Positions 38,195 through 48,589 are shown, numbered from the stretch's first letter. The stretch: 64,000 bases of DNA from Nocardioides sp. Soil797 (GCA_001429555.1 LMSR01000015.1:336492-400491), one strand, 5' to 3'. The notes: generated by a model not told the origin, from the sequence alone. Numbers and translations: made by a program.

Positions 38195-38271
38195 ACCTCC
38201 CGGCCGAAACGTCCACCTCCCGGCCGGAATTTCGGCCGGGAGGTTCCCATTTCCCCGGGTACCCGGGGAAA
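38195..38271. terminator. Competing hairpins and a 22-base palindrome between tdk and the phosphodiesterase gene
   Basis: ACCTCCCGGCCGAAA (38195-38209) pairs with TTTCGGCCGGGAGGT (38230-38244), but a second copy of the left arm, ACCTCCCGGCCG (38215-38226), can pair with the same right arm. A perfect palindrome TTTCCCCGGGT/ACCCGGGGAAA follows at 38250-38271. Convergent genes end on both sides. Confidence 0.7.
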
Positions 38272-38308
38272 CGGGAAAGAGACCAGTGGGGCCAGTGGGG
38301 CGGGTGGG

Positions 38309-39424
38309 TCAGTCGATGATGATCGGGATCGACATCTCGTCGGGCGTGAGCGATCCGTGCAGTCCGACGAGGGTGTTCTCGTAGGCGAAGTCACGGGTGG
38401 AGACCACCGCGGTGTCACCGTGGCAGGCGACCATCACGTCACCGAGACGAGCACGCACCCGTGACTCGACGGGGCCGAACCAGCCGCGCTCGATCACGTC
38501 GTCGCGGCTCAGCACCCTGGCCCGGTCGCCGAGCAGGTCCTGCCAAGTGTGCATCACGTCGGGCACTGCCCCGGGTCGGCAGTAGAGGTGGCGGAACCGG
38601 GCCTCGCCACCCATCAGGAGCACGCCGTTGCGCAGCTCCAGGTCTTCGTCGACATCCACCCTCGACTCCTGGGGGCTGTCGACCATGCCGTGGTCAGCGA
38701 CCACCACCAGCCGGACCGAGTCGGGCAGCGACTCACGCATCCGCTCCGCGGCCTCGTCGATCGCGGAGAGCTCCTGGAGCCACTCGGTCGAGGCCACGCC
38801 GTGCTTGTGGCCGGTGTGGTCGAGGTCCCCGTCGTAGACATAGGTCAAGGAGGGGGATCGTCCGGCGGCGGCGAGCACCCCGGTGAGGCGCTCGCTCGCG
38901 TCGTCGGCACCCACGAACTCCGCACCCCGGTGACCTGACCTGGTCAGTCCTGAATCGGCGAAGGCACGTCGGTTCACCGCAGTGACATGCACTCCGGCCG
39001 CAGCGAGGCGGTCGAAGGCCGTGGAGTGGGGCTGCCACTCCACGGGGTCGACGTCCTGGTCCCAGAACAGGTGGTTGAGCAGCTTGTCGGTGCCGGGCAC
39101 CCGCGCCATGAAGCCGACCAGCCCGTGCTGTCCCGGAGTCAGCCCGGTGCCCAAGGAGGTGAGCGACGTGGCCGTCGTCGACGGCACACCGGCCGTGCCC
39201 GGGGTCGTTGCGATCTCGGAGAGGTACGGCGCCGCGTGGGCGTAGCGCTCGAGGAGACGCTGGCCGAGCCCGTCCACCAGGAAGACCACGTAGCCGCCCG
39301 CCTCCGGGAGGCTGAGCGCGGTCGGCGCCGGCCCGAGGGGCGAGCCCAACGCCGCGGCCACCGCCGGAACCACGTCACCGAGTGAGCGGCTTCCGTAGGC
39401 GGGCTCGAGGAACCCCTCGGTCAC
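38309..39424 (-). CDS. Alkaline-phosphatase-superfamily nucleotide pyrophosphatase/phosphodiesterase
   Basis: 371 residues from GTG at 39424 overlapping the DUF5998 stop (GTGA). The superfamily metal sites appear as VVFLVDGLGQRLLE (first Asp), the nucleophile region TAGVPSTTATSLTSLGTG (probable Thr), DGDLDHTGHKHG and VVADHGMVD. No signal peptide, so it is a cytosolic member; substrate could be a nucleotide or a phosphodiester. Cotranscribed with DUF5998, an arrangement common in actinobacteria. Confidence 0.9.
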   Translation of the reverse strand: MTEGFLEPAYGSRSLGDVVPAVAAALGSPLGPAPTALSLPEAGGYVVFLVDGLGQRLLERYAHAAPYLSEIATTPGTAGVPSTTATSLTSLGTGLTPGQHGLVGFMARVPGTDKLLNHLFWDQDVDPVEWQPHSTAFDRLAAAGVHVTAVNRRAFADSGLTRSGHRGAEFVGADDASERLTGVLAAAGRSPSLTYVYDGDLDHTGHKHGVASTEWLQELSAIDEAAERMRESLPDSVRLVVVADHGMVDSPQESRVDVDEDLELRNGVLLMGGEARFRHLYCRPGAVPDVMHTWQDLLGDRARVLSRDDVIERGWFGPVESRVRARLGDVMVACHGDTAVVSTRDFAYENTLVGLHGSLTPDEMSIPIIID

Positions 39425-40020
39425 GATGCGGAGTTGGAGTGGGTCGCCGAGGACAGGCTGGCTGCGAACTCCAGGAGCGAGGACACCGCGTCATGCCCTT
39501 CGGCCGCGGCCGAGACCCGCAGCGAGAAGTCGTCGGAGGCCAGCATCCCGGTGTAGCCGTGATCGGCCTCGCACTGGGGGTCGGCACACGCGGCCGGCTC
39601 GAGGTCGATGCGACCGACCCCGCCCCAGCCGACCGTGAGCACGGCCTCCGCGGCCGGTTGCGGGCCCGACGTCGGGTTGGCGACCATGCGGGTCACCACG
39701 ACCGAGCGCACCGACGACAGGGAGATCGCCTCGGTCGAGGTGGAGGTGTAGGGCTGGGGAAGCAGATCGTCGCCCGCGTGCTCGTCGGTGTGGGCCAGGA
39801 TCAACCGGCTCGCCGTCAGCACCACCACGGTGATGTGACGGCGGACCTCGTCACGCTCGATGGTCGGCTCGTGGTGGACGTAGAAGGAGACCACCCGCTC
39901 TCCGGCAACCGCGTCGCGGACTCCCCCGGTGACGACCTCCGGGTAGTAGCCGGTCCGGTCGATGGCGGCACGCAGGGCGGCAAAGGTGTCAGAGGGGTCG
40001 GTGAGTCCACGGTTGGGCAT
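39421..40020 (-). CDS. DUF5998 protein
   Basis: 199 residues from ATG at 40020. It carries family blocks such as DTFAALRAAIDRTGYYPEVV, VVSFYVHHEPTIERDEVRRH, and a Cys-rich ACADPQCEADHGYTG. Cytosolic; no enzymatic motif known. Coupled to the phosphodiesterase gene and 58 bases downstream of the acetyltransferase gene. Confidence 0.85.
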   Translation of the reverse strand: MPNRGLTDPSDTFAALRAAIDRTGYYPEVVTGGVRDAVAGERVVSFYVHHEPTIERDEVRRHITVVVLTASRLILAHTDEHAGDDLLPQPYTSTSTEAISLSSVRSVVVTRMVANPTSGPQPAAEAVLTVGWGGVGRIDLEPAACADPQCEADHGYTGMLASDDFSLRVSAAAEGHDAVSSLLEFAASLSSATHSNSAS

Positions 40021-40078
40021 GGGACGAGTCTGCCACGCCGCCTCTCGACCTCGGCATCGTGATCCACAGCACGAAGGC

Positions 40079-42781
40079 TCAGTCGGGGATGGTGTCCTCG
40101 ACCTGGGCGTTGAGCCGGCGTACGAACCAGTCGGAGCGCAGGTCGGCCACCGGCTCGACCCGGGCACTCGCGGAGAGGACGGTCGAGGCCTCGGCTCCGG
40201 CCAGCACCAGGGAGAGGTCGATCGAGCGCAACTGTGGGAAGTCGTTCTTGAGCCGGGCCACGAGCTGGATCAGCTCCTCGATCCGGTCGACGTCGACCAC
40301 CTCGCTGCCGCGATAGCCGAACAGCATGGGGGAGCTCTTGATCTCCCGTGTCATCGCCCGCGCGTCATGCTCGCTCAGTGGCGGGATCCGATAGGCCTTG
40401 TCACCGACCAGCTCGGTCAGCGGACCAGAGATGCCGAAGGACACCACCGGCCCGAAGAGCGGGTCCTCCACTGCTGCGACGCCGACGGGTACGCCGGGAG
40501 GTGCCGACCTCTGCACCACGAAGCCGGCGCTGGCCGGGTCACTGATCAGCTCCGACAAGGAGGCAAAGCCCTCGCGCATGTCGTCCTCGTCGTCGATGTT
40601 GCGCCACACGTGGGCCAGGTCGGGACGGTTGCGCAGGTGCTCGGCCGTGGCCTTGAGGATCACGTCCCAGCCCAGTTCCTGCGCGGCCCGGACGGCCTCG
40701 TCGGCGGTTCGCACCTCGCGCGGCTCCCACAGGTCGATGCCATAGGCAGCCAGCAGCGCATGCAGTTCATGGAAGTCGAGGTCACGCCCGTCGGGATACT
40801 CCATGAGGACGGTGTTGATCAGCTTCTTGGCGGTGAGGACGTCGACCTCGCCGCTCTCCTCACCCTCGGACTCGGGCGAGCGCAACCACATCGCGTATTC
40901 GACGACGTGGGCCAGCGCGCGCACCGCCGACTCGACGGCGGGATAGGACGGAACCGACCCTCTCCCAGCGGTCGATCCCGCGACGTCAGGGACCCGCAGC
41001 AGCTCAGGGACGCCCTCGGAGCCGAGGAACGTGGAGACGAGTGGCTTGTCGGACTGCTCCCCCACGGCGGCGAGCACGTTGGCGACCTCCTCACCGCTCA
41101 CGTTGAGTGGCGGGATGTAGACCGCGACCACGGCGTCGACATCAGGGTCGTCGATGGCTGCGTCGAGCGCGTCCTCGAAGTCCTCGGCCGTCGCGTTCGC
41201 ACCGAGCGCCACGGACTTGCTGACCACCAGACCCACGGACGCGGCGGCGTCCGTGGCCAGCAGACCCAGGGCGTCGGAGTTGCCGACCACGGCCACCCGG
41301 CGTCCGCGCGGCAGCTGCTGGTGGGCCAGCAGCTGGGCGACGTCGAACATCTCCTCCAGCGTGTCGACCTGCATGATCCCCGCCTGCCGGAACATGGCGT
41401 CGACGGCCTGTTGGGGCGCGGCGATCGTGCGTACCGAGTGGCCCATGGGCACACCCTGGGTGGTTCGCCCGGAGCGCACGGCGACGATCGGCTTGCGGCG
41501 CGAGACACGTCGCGCGATGCGGGAGAACTTGCGCGGGTTGCCGATGGACTCGAGGTAGAGCAGGACGACCTCGGTGGTGTCGTCCTCCTCCCAGTACTGC
41601 AGGAGGTCGTTGCCCGAGACGTCGGCGCGGTTGCCCGCGCTGACGAAGGTGGACAGGCCGAGACCGCGCTTGTCGACCTTCTCCAGGATCGCGGAGCCCA
41701 GGGCGCCCGACTGGCAGAAGAACCCGGCTCGACCACGCGGCGGCATCAAGCCGGACAATGAGGCGTTGAGGGAGACCTCGGGGTCGGTGTTGATCACGCC
41801 GAGACAGTTCGGGCCGATCAGCCGCAGGCCGTAGGAGCGGGCCAGCCCGACCAGCTTGCGTTGGCGGCGGCGGCCCTCGTCACCGGTCTCGGCGAAGCCC
41901 GAGGAGATCACCACGAGGCCGTGCACACCCTTGGCGGCACAGTCGAGGACGACGTCCTGCACGGAGCTGGCCGGCACCGCCACGATGGCCACGTCGACGT
42001 CACCGGGGATGTCCGTCACTGAGGCGTACGCCGGCAGGCCGGACACCGGCTCCGAGTTGGGGTTGACCGCGTGGACCACCCCGGTGAAGTCGGCGGTGAT
42101 CAGGTTCCGCACGAGCGCCTGGCCGATGGTGTCCTGGCGCCGACTGGCACCCACCACGGCGACCGAACGTGCATTGAAGAACTTCTCGATCGAGGCCGAC
42201 TCGGCGCGGTGCTCGCGGTTCTCCATCACCCCGATCGCGGTGGTCGTGGGATCGATGTCGAAGGCGAGGCTCATCACGCCGTCCTCGAAACCGCCGGCGA
42301 CGTGGTAGCCGGCGTCCTTGAAGGTGGTGATCATCCGTCGGTTGTCGGGCAGCACCTCGGCGACGAAGCGTTCGATGCCCAGCTCACGACCGGCCTGGGC
42401 AAGGTGCTCGAGCAGGACCTGGGCGATGCCGCGGCCGTGGTGGCGGTCCTCCACGAGGAAGGCGACCTCAGCCTCACCGGCCTTGATCACGTCGAAGCGA
42501 CCGACCGCGATCATCTGGTCGGCCAGGATCATCACGAAGGCAACCCGGTCGACGTGGTCGACGTTGGTGAACCGGTTGACGTCCTTGTCGGACAGGGTCG
42601 GCATCGGTGAGAAGAACCGGTAGTACTTCGACTGGTCGGAGACCCGCGAGTAGAACTGCACCAGCAGGTCGGAATCGTCCGGTCGGATCGGTCGGATGTG
42701 TGCGGTGCTCCCGTCGATCAGCAACACGTCGGCCGACCAGTGCCTCGGCGGCAGGGGGGCGGTGTCGCTGGCGGAACTCAC
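40079..42781 (-). CDS. GNAT domain fused to an acyl-CoA synthetase (NDP-forming)-like protein, Pat-type
   Basis: 900 residues from GTG at 42781. The N-terminal GNAT acetyltransferase domain (about 20-180) has [19 protein letters not shown], the acetyl-CoA-binding motif. Then a CoA-binding Rossmann domain ([15 protein letters not shown] near 210), a succinyl-CoA-ligase-like domain ([14 protein letters not shown], near 357) and an ATP-grasp part (from about 655, [14 protein letters not shown]). In Salmonella and Streptomyces such Pat proteins acetylate lysines of acetyl-CoA synthetase and others. Here the GNAT part is at the N-terminus, as in Streptomyces. The ligase part is usually inactive; this was not tested. 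A -10 box lies 6 bases upstream, so the mRNA is probably leaderless. Confidence 0.9.
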   Translation of the reverse strand: MSSASDTAPLPPRHWSADVLLIDGSTAHIRPIRPDDSDLLVQFYSRVSDQSKYYRFFSPMPTLSDKDVNRFTNVDHVDRVAFVMILADQMIAVGRFDVIKAGEAEVAFLVEDRHHGRGIAQVLLEHLAQAGRELGIERFVAEVLPDNRRMITTFKDAGYHVAGGFEDGVMSLAFDIDPTTTAIGVMENREHRAESASIEKFFNARSVAVVGASRRQDTIGQALVRNLITADFTGVVHAVNPNSEPVSGLPAYASVTDIPGDVDVAIVAVPASSVQDVVLDCAAKGVHGLVVISSGFAETGDEGRRRQRKLVGLARSYGLRLIGPNCLGVINTDPEVSLNASLSGLMPPRGRAGFFCQSGALGSAILEKVDKRGLGLSTFVSAGNRADVSGNDLLQYWEEDDTTEVVLLYLESIGNPRKFSRIARRVSRRKPIVAVRSGRTTQGVPMGHSVRTIAAPQQAVDAMFRQAGIMQVDTLEEMFDVAQLLAHQQLPRGRRVAVVGNSDALGLLATDAAASVGLVVSKSVALGANATAEDFEDALDAAIDDPDVDAVVAVYIPPLNVSGEEVANVLAAVGEQSDKPLVSTFLGSEGVPELLRVPDVAGSTAGRGSVPSYPAVESAVRALAHVVEYAMWLRSPESEGEESGEVDVLTAKKLINTVLMEYPDGRDLDFHELHALLAAYGIDLWEPREVRTADEAVRAAQELGWDVILKATAEHLRNRPDLAHVWRNIDDEDDMREGFASLSELISDPASAGFVVQRSAPPGVPVGVAAVEDPLFGPVVSFGISGPLTELVGDKAYRIPPLSEHDARAMTREIKSSPMLFGYRGSEVVDVDRIEELIQLVARLKNDFPQLRSIDLSLVLAGAEASTVLSASARVEPVADLRSDWFVRRLNAQVEDTIPD

Positions 42782-42787
42782 ACGTGA

Positions 42788-42793
42788 AATCTA
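42788..42793 (-). promoter_or_regulatory. -10 box of a leaderless transcript for the Pat-type gene
   Basis: TAGATT on the minus strand ends six bases before the GTG at 42781; no ribosome site is present. Confidence 0.5.
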
Positions 42794-42903
42794 GCCTGTC
42801 GCCGAAGTCCTGTCTGCGCGGAGGGGCGACACGTGTGCGAGTTGTGCACCACAGGCGGCGTGCCCCCGCGCGGATTGTCACACCGACCGGGAACAATGAC
42901 CCC

Positions 42904-45375
42904 ATGGCTCGACGTACGACGCAACCGCCCCTGCCCGAAGACTTCGAGGAGCACATCCTCGACATCGATGTCGGTGACGAGATGCGCGCCTCGTTCCTCG
43001 AGTACGCCTACTCGGTGATCTATTCGCGGGCACTCCCCGACGCCCGTGACGGGCTGAAGCCGGTCCAACGCCGCATCCTCTACACGATGGACGACATGGG
43101 GCTGCGCCCCGACCGTGGTCACGTCAAGAGCGCCCGCGTGGTGGGTGAGGTGATGGGTCGCCTCCACCCCCACGGTGACTCCGCGATCTACGACGCCCTG
43201 GTCCGGATGGCGCAACAATGGTCGATGCGGCTGCCGTTCATCGACGGGCACGGCAACTTCGGTTCTCCTGACGATTCTCCGGCTGCGATGCGCTACACCG
43301 AGTGCCGGATGGCGCCGGCGGCGCTGGCGATGACGACCTCGATCGACGAGGACACCGTCGACTTCAAGCCCAACTACGACTCGCGCGAGCTCGAACCGTC
43401 GGTGCTCCCGGCCGCGATCCCCAACCTGATCGTCAACGGGACCACGGGCATCGCCGTGGGCATGGCGACCAACATCGCGCCGCACAACCTGATCGAGGTC
43501 GTGCAGGCACTGCGGCACCTGATCACGCACCCCAAGGCGACCGTCGACGACCTGATGCGTTTCGTGCCCGGTCCCGACCTGCCCACCGGCGGCAAGATCG
43601 TCGGGCTCGACGGCATCCGTGACGCCTACGAGACCGGGCGCGGCACCTTCAAGATGCGGGCCACCGCGCGCATCGAGAACGTCACGCCGCGCAAGAAGGG
43701 CATCGTGGTCACCGAGCTGCCCTACGGCGTGGGCACCGAGAAGATCATCGAGCGCATCAAGACCCTGGTGCAGTCGAAGAAGATCCAGGGCATCTCCGAC
43801 GTCAAGGACCTCACCGACCGTGAGAAGGGCCTCAACCTCGTCATCGAGGTGAAGAACGGCATCAACCCCGATGCCCTGCTCGAGCAGCTCTACCGCCAGA
43901 CCCCGATGGAGGACTCCTTCGGCATCAACACCGTCGCCCTGGTCGACGGTCAGCCGCGGACCCTCGGTCTCAAGGAGCTCCTCGAGGTCTTCCTGGGGCA
44001 CCGTTTCGACGTCGTACGCCGTCGCACGGTCTTCCGTCGAGACAAGGCGGCCGACCGGTTGCACCTGGTCGACGGCCTGTTGATCGCCATCCTCGACATC
44101 GACGAGGTGATCCAGGTGATCCGCAGCTCCGACAACGCCGCCGCTGCCAAGGAGCGCCTGATCGGCATCTTCGACCTCTCCGGGATCCAGGCCGACTACA
44201 TCCTCGACATGCCGTTGCGCCGCCTGACCAAGTTCAGCAAGCTCGAGCTGGAGAAGGAGCAGGAGGAGCTGCGTCGCACCATCGAGGAGCTCGACGCGAT
44301 CCTTGCCGACGAGAAACTGCTCCGCAAGGTGGTCTCCGACGAGCTCGCCGAGGTGTCCAAGACCTACGGCACGCCCCGGCGTACGGTCCTGCTGGAGTCC
44401 TCCGGCGCCACAGCCAAGGCCACGCAACCCCTCGAGGTGGCCGACGACCCGTGCCTGGTCTACCTCTCCTCCACCGGACTGCTGGCCCGCACCAACGACG
44501 CCAGCCCTCCCGGCACCGGAGGTGGGCGCGCCAAGCACGACGTCATCGTCTCCGCGGTGCAGAGCACGGCACGGGGCGAGGTGGGCGTGCTGACCAGCCG
44601 CGGGAGGATCATCCGGCTGGGCGTGCTGGAGCTGCCGACACTGCCCCCCACCGCGAATCATCCCCACCTGAGCGGCGGACTGCCACTGAGCGAGTTCGTC
44701 CAGCTCGAGAGCGGCGAACGGGTTCTCGGCCTGACCTCTCTGAGCCCCGACGGGAACGGCCTTGCGCTGGGCACCAGCCAGGGCATCGTCAAGCGGGTCA
44801 ACCCCGACATCCCCAACAAGGACGACTGGGAGGTCATCTCCCTCAAGGAGGGTGACGAGGTGGTCGGTGCGGTGGAGCTCACCGCAGAGGACGCCGAGCT
44901 GTGCTTCATCACCTCGGACGGGCAGCTGCTCCACTTCGCGGCCGACCTCGTTCGCCCGCAGGGGCGTGCCGGCGGTGGTGTCGCCGGGATCCGCATCACC
45001 GAGGGAGAGCGCGCCGCCTGGTTCGGCGTGGTCTCCGGAGACTCCGTGGTGGTGACCGCCTCCGGGTCGAGCACCGCACTGCCCGGCACCGAGTCAGGTG
45101 CGGTCAAGGTCACCCCGTTCACCGAGTACCCGTCCAAGGGCCGAGGCACCGGAGGAGTCCGTTGTCACCGGTTCCTGCGCGGCGAGGACACCTTGGTCCT
45201 CGCCTGGGCCGGCCCGGCACCGGCCCGCGCCGCCGCCGCCAGCGGGGCGTCCGTCGACCTGCCCGAGGCCAACGGGCGCCGCGACGGCTCCGGCGTACCC
45301 TCTGCGCAACCCATCGCGGCGTGTGCCGGTCCGGTTGCCGCGCGGTTTGACTCCGACTCCCCTGTGGAAGGCTGA
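42904..45375 (+). CDS. parC: DNA topoisomerase IV subunit A
   Basis: 823 residues from ATG at 42904. The breakage-reunion domain has [17 protein letters not shown] (46-60 region), [18 protein letters not shown] and the catalytic Tyr131 in [10 protein letters not shown]. The C-terminal domain shows beta-pinwheel repeats ([61 protein letters not shown]). The GyrA-box is not apparent, which fits ParC rather than GyrA. Partner is parE about 3 kb downstream on the other strand. Decatenates and relaxes DNA. Confidence 0.93.
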   Translation: MARRTTQPPLPEDFEEHILDIDVGDEMRASFLEYAYSVIYSRALPDARDGLKPVQRRILYTMDDMGLRPDRGHVKSARVVGEVMGRLHPHGDSAIYDALVRMAQQWSMRLPFIDGHGNFGSPDDSPAAMRYTECRMAPAALAMTTSIDEDTVDFKPNYDSRELEPSVLPAAIPNLIVNGTTGIAVGMATNIAPHNLIEVVQALRHLITHPKATVDDLMRFVPGPDLPTGGKIVGLDGIRDAYETGRGTFKMRATARIENVTPRKKGIVVTELPYGVGTEKIIERIKTLVQSKKIQGISDVKDLTDREKGLNLVIEVKNGINPDALLEQLYRQTPMEDSFGINTVALVDGQPRTLGLKELLEVFLGHRFDVVRRRTVFRRDKAADRLHLVDGLLIAILDIDEVIQVIRSSDNAAAAKERLIGIFDLSGIQADYILDMPLRRLTKFSKLELEKEQEELRRTIEELDAILADEKLLRKVVSDELAEVSKTYGTPRRTVLLESSGATAKATQPLEVADDPCLVYLSSTGLLARTNDASPPGTGGGRAKHDVIVSAVQSTARGEVGVLTSRGRIIRLGVLELPTLPPTANHPHLSGGLPLSEFVQLESGERVLGLTSLSPDGNGLALGTSQGIVKRVNPDIPNKDDWEVISLKEGDEVVGAVELTAEDAELCFITSDGQLLHFAADLVRPQGRAGGGVAGIRITEGERAAWFGVVSGDSVVVTASGSSTALPGTESGAVKVTPFTEYPSKGRGTGGVRCHRFLRGEDTLVLAWAGPAPARAAAASGASVDLPEANGRRDGSGVPSAQPIAACAGPVAARFDSDSPVEG

Positions 45376-45379
45376 GCCC

Positions 45380-46090
45380 ATGTTGAAGACCCGAAGCGCG
45401 TTCACCGCGATCGCCCTGGTTGCCTCCCTCGCTCTCGCCGGCTGTGCCGGTGACGACAAGGACGACCCGATCAGCAAGGACAACTCCCCCGAGGAAGCGC
45501 TTGCCCTGGCCAAGAAGACCCTCGACGACACCTCCGGCGTGCACCTGAAGCTCGCCTCCGAAGGCCTGCCCGACGGCGTCTCCGGGGTCACCGACGCCGA
45601 GGGAATCGCCGTCCACCCGGCCGGTTTCGACGGCACCGTCACCGCTTCACGCAGCGGCCTGACCGTCGACGTCGACGTGGTCGCCGTCGACGACAAGGTG
45701 TGGATGAACATCCTCGGCGCCGGCTTCAAGGAGGAGAACCCCGCCGACTACGGCGCACCCGACCCGGCGAAGCTGATCGCCACCGAAGGCGGCATCTCCG
45801 ACCTGCTGGTCGAGACCGAGAACCTCGAGCAGGGCAAGGACGTGCGCGGCGGGTCCAACAACGAGGAGGTGCTCACCGAGTACACCGGCACCCTGTCCGG
45901 TGACCAGGTCACCCGCATCATCCCGAGTGCCTCCGGCGACTTCGACGTGACCTACCAGGTCAGCTCCGACGAGGAGCTGCGTGAGGTGGAGGTGAGCGGC
46001 AAGTTCTATCCCGACGTCGACTCGATGACCTACACCATCACCTTCGACAAGTACGGCGACTACGACGAGTCCGACGTCCAGGCACCGTGA
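45380..46090 (+). CDS. LppX/LprAFG-family lipoprotein (LprG-like)
   Basis: 236 residues from ATG at 45380, five bases after parC, with GGAAGG 8 bases upstream. Signal and lipobox LALAGC with Cys22. The body matches LppX_LprAFG proteins: EEALALAKKTLDDTSGVHLKLA, IAVHPAGFDGTVTA, VDVDVVAVDDKVWMNIL, PAKLIATEGGISDLL. These bind acylated lipids in a hydrophobic cavity outside the membrane. The next gene encodes a P55-like MFS pump 11 bases on, exactly like lprG-Rv1410c in M. tuberculosis, which exports triacylglycerol and glycolipids. Confidence 0.9.
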   Translation: MLKTRSAFTAIALVASLALAGCAGDDKDDPISKDNSPEEALALAKKTLDDTSGVHLKLASEGLPDGVSGVTDAEGIAVHPAGFDGTVTASRSGLTVDVDVVAVDDKVWMNILGAGFKEENPADYGAPDPAKLIATEGGISDLLVETENLEQGKDVRGGSNNEEVLTEYTGTLSGDQVTRIIPSASGDFDVTYQVSSDEELREVEVSGKFYPDVDSMTYTITFDKYGDYDESDVQAP

Positions 46091-46101
46091 GGCCCTGATC
46101 C

Positions 46102-47889
46102 GTGACCACCCCCCGAGCGGCCTCCGGAAGGGCCCGCCTGCTGCTCGTCCTCGCCTCGGTCGCGGTGGCCTTCGCGGCTGCCGACACCTATGTCGTGGTG
46201 CTGGCGCTCCCCGAGATGATGGGAACGGCGAAGATCCCGATCGCGGAGCTCCAACGTGCCGCCCCGATCATCTCCGGTTTCCTGCTCGGCTACGTGGCCA
46301 TGCTGCCACTGATCGGTCGCATCGCCGACCTGCGCGGCCGCGTGCCCGTGCTGGTGATGTCGCTGGTGGTCTTCGCGCTCGGCTCGCTGATCACGGCGCT
46401 CGCCTATGACCTGCCCAGCATGGTCAGTGGTCGCTTCCTGCAGGGGGTCGGCGGCGGCGGACTGGTCCCGGCGACCCTGGCCCTGGTCGCCGACATCTAT
46501 CCCGCCGACCGGCGGGGCCTGCCCCTGGGCGTGGTGTCCGGCGTCCAGGAGCTCGGCAGCGTGCTGGGGCCGCTCTTCGGCGCCCTGGTGCTCGCCTTCG
46601 CTCCGTGGCAGGTCATCTTCGCCATCAACCTCGTGGTCGGTGTGGTGCTGGCCATGGCCATCCGGGTCGGCGCGGGCGCCCGTGCGATGTCCGGGACCGG
46701 CCCTGCTCCCAGCAGAGCCGCGGACGACAGTGGCCCTGGCTCCCGGCCGCGCGGATGGCCGGACCTGCTCGGTCTCCTCACTGCAGTGGTTGCCTCCGGA
46801 GCGGCGATCATCACCATGGTGCGTCCTGGATCGTTGCAGCGCGACCTGACCTGGGGGCAGCTCTTCATCCCCTACACCGGGGACGGTCGCTGGTTGACCC
46901 CGATCGGGGTCATCGCGATGGGCGCCGGGCTGGTGCTGCTGCTGCGCTGCATCTTCGCCCGGCGGCCGCTGGTCGACGTACGCGCCTGGTCGCGGCACCT
47001 GGTCGATGCCGACCTGGTCGGCGCCCTGCTGCTGGCCGTGGCGCTGGGCGGGGTCATCCTCGCCTTCGCCACCGCAGACCCCGAGGAGCAGGTGTTCGCC
47101 GAACGCGGCCCCTGGTATCTCCTCGGCTCGCTGCTGGCCACGATCGCCTTCCTCGCCCACCTGCGCCGGGCCGAGCGGCCACTCATCCCCCGGGGTGCGA
47201 TCAGCGCGGTGCCCGCCTGGGGCTCGCTGCTGGTCAGCTTCTTCATCGGCGCCGCCCTGATCGCCGCCCTGATCGACATCCCGATCTTCGCGCGCACCAC
47301 CATCTATCGCGACTCGCAGCTGCTGGCCGCCCTGGTGCTGGTCCGGTTCCTGGTCGCCCTGCCCGTCGGTGCCGTCATCGGCGGACATCTCACCCGCCGC
47401 TGGCCCTCCGGTGTGGTCACTGCGGTGGGCATGGTTGCCGCGGCGGCGGGATTCGCCCTGATGACCCGTTGGGACGAGCACGCGCTGGAGCATCCCAGCG
47501 CCAACATCGCCCTGGTGCTGACAGGTTTCGGCTTCGGACTCGCCCTCGCGCCGGTCAACGCGGCCCTGCTGGCCAGCACCGACGACGCCGTCCACGGAGT
47601 CGCGGCGGCACTCGTGGTCGTGTCTCGGATGATCGGGATGCTGGTGGGGATCTCCGCGCTCACCACGATCGGCGTGCGCTGGTTCTACCAGTCCAACATG
47701 GACTGTCTCGACGACCACCCGGGCAAGACGTCCTACTGCGGCACCCAGGCCGCACTGGCCCAGGAGCACACCGTCTTCTTCGGCGCCGCGGGGTGCGCCC
47801 TGGTCGCGGCCCTGCTGGCCCTGTGGCTCTTCCGCGGGGCCGCCACCCGCGGCATGGACACCAAGGAGCTCCTCCGCTCCGCCGGCTGA
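46102..47889 (+). CDS. P55-like MFS exporter paired with the LprG-like lipoprotein
   Basis: 595 residues from GTG at 46102. Fourteen hydrophobic segments are likely. Helix 2-3 loop has PLIGRIADLRGRVPVLV (motif A) and helix 5 has GVVSGVQELGSVLGPLFGA (motif C of antiporters). The long loop after helix 6 (residues 190-215) is Ser/Gly/Pro-rich. The family (Rv1410c/P55) pumps lipids or drugs together with LprG. Spacing and order with the lipoprotein support a joint role; cargo in this organism is unknown. Confidence 0.88.
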   Translation: MTTPRAASGRARLLLVLASVAVAFAAADTYVVVLALPEMMGTAKIPIAELQRAAPIISGFLLGYVAMLPLIGRIADLRGRVPVLVMSLVVFALGSLITALAYDLPSMVSGRFLQGVGGGGLVPATLALVADIYPADRRGLPLGVVSGVQELGSVLGPLFGALVLAFAPWQVIFAINLVVGVVLAMAIRVGAGARAMSGTGPAPSRAADDSGPGSRPRGWPDLLGLLTAVVASGAAIITMVRPGSLQRDLTWGQLFIPYTGDGRWLTPIGVIAMGAGLVLLLRCIFARRPLVDVRAWSRHLVDADLVGALLLAVALGGVILAFATADPEEQVFAERGPWYLLGSLLATIAFLAHLRRAERPLIPRGAISAVPAWGSLLVSFFIGAALIAALIDIPIFARTTIYRDSQLLAALVLVRFLVALPVGAVIGGHLTRRWPSGVVTAVGMVAAAAGFALMTRWDEHALEHPSANIALVLTGFGFGLALAPVNAALLASTDDAVHGVAAALVVVSRMIGMLVGISALTTIGVRWFYQSNMDCLDDHPGKTSYCGTQAALAQEHTVFFGAAGCALVAALLALWLFRGAATRGMDTKELLRSAG

Positions 47890-47906
47890 GCCCCAACCTC
47901 CGATTC

Positions 47907-47972
47907 TTGTTGCGCGAACAGGCAATCGTTGTCGCGCGAACCTGCAGTTCTTGACGGCCGAACAGGCGATCC
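47907..47972. repeat. Three 22-base direct repeats upstream of the carbonic anhydrase gene
   Basis: Units starting TTGTTGCGCGAACAGG, TTGTCGCGCGAACCTG and TTGACGGCCGAACAGG are exactly 22 bases apart (47907, 47929, 47951), with a fragment TTGATG after. The 22-base phase is about two helical turns, as for operator arrays. They lie 49 bases before the TAAATT -10 box. Confidence 0.55.
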
Positions 47973-48020
47973 TTGATGTCCACGGAGCGACCCCGGACCG
48001 TACGCCGGCAGCGGCTCCGC

Positions 48021-48026
48021 TAAATT
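48021..48026 (+). promoter_or_regulatory. -10 box of a leaderless transcript for the carbonic anhydrase gene
   Basis: TAAATT, a strong TANNNT box, ends six bases before the GTG at 48033, and no ribosome site is present. Confidence 0.6.
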
Positions 48027-48032
48027 GAAAAC

Positions 48033-48527
48033 GTGAGCGACTTCGACGACCTGATCTCTGCCAACCGCAGCTTTGCCGATGACTTCCAGTTGGGTGGGTT
48101 CGACGGTGTCGCTCACGCCGGCGTGGCGATCGTGACCTGCATGGACTCCAGGATCGACCCGCTCAACATGCTCGGCCTCAAGGCCGGTGACGCCAAGATC
48201 TTCCGCAATCCCGGTGGGCGGGTGACGGACCAGGCCCTCGAGGCACTCGTCCTCGGCGTGCACCTGCTCAACGTGAACCGGATCCTGGTCATCCCCCACA
48301 CTCGTTGTGCGATGGCCTCCTCCACCCTCGACCAGGTCAGGCAGAAGGTGGGCGACTCCGCCGGCCAGGACGTGTCGTGGCAGACCTTCAGCATGGTCGC
48401 CGACCAAGAAGCAGCGCTGGGCGACGACGTGCACAAGGTGGTCTCCCACCCACTGATCCCCGACACCGTCAAGGTCGGTGGATTCATCTACGACGTCGAC
48501 TCGGGCCTGATCAACCAGAAGTTCTGA
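48033..48527 (+). CDS. Beta-class carbonic anhydrase
   Basis: 164 residues from GTG at 48033. Zinc ligands Cys36, His89 and Cys92 in VTCMDSRID and IPHTRCAM, with the Asp38-Arg40 dyad. It interconverts CO2 and bicarbonate in the cytosol. Close to the Rv1284 type of mycobacteria in length and motif. Transcribed alone from a leaderless promoter preceded by three 22-base repeats. Confidence 0.94.
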   Translation: MSDFDDLISANRSFADDFQLGGFDGVAHAGVAIVTCMDSRIDPLNMLGLKAGDAKIFRNPGGRVTDQALEALVLGVHLLNVNRILVIPHTRCAMASSTLDQVRQKVGDSAGQDVSWQTFSMVADQEAALGDDVHKVVSHPLIPDTVKVGGFIYDVDSGLINQKF

Positions 48528-48539
48528 TCGGTCCCACCT

Positions 48540-48582
48540 CAGTGTGGTTTCTCCGGCATCTGGTGCCGGAGAGACCACACTG
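48540..48582. terminator. Bidirectional terminator between carbonic anhydrase and parE
   Basis: A 19-base stem, CAGTGTGGTTTCTCCGGCA against TGCCGGAGAGACCACACTG, with one G-U pair and a five-base loop, lies 13 bases after one stop and 8 before the other. Confidence 0.85.
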
Positions 48583-48589
48583 AACAGGC

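Noticed and set aside
46060..47925. 621-codon open frame antisense to the P55-like MFS gene
   Set aside because: Composition is that of an antisense shadow (His/Gln/Gly/Arg-rich), no start site, no family.
47907..47980. CRISPR-like array
   Set aside because: The 22-base units are adjacent without spacers and diverge; there are no cas genes.
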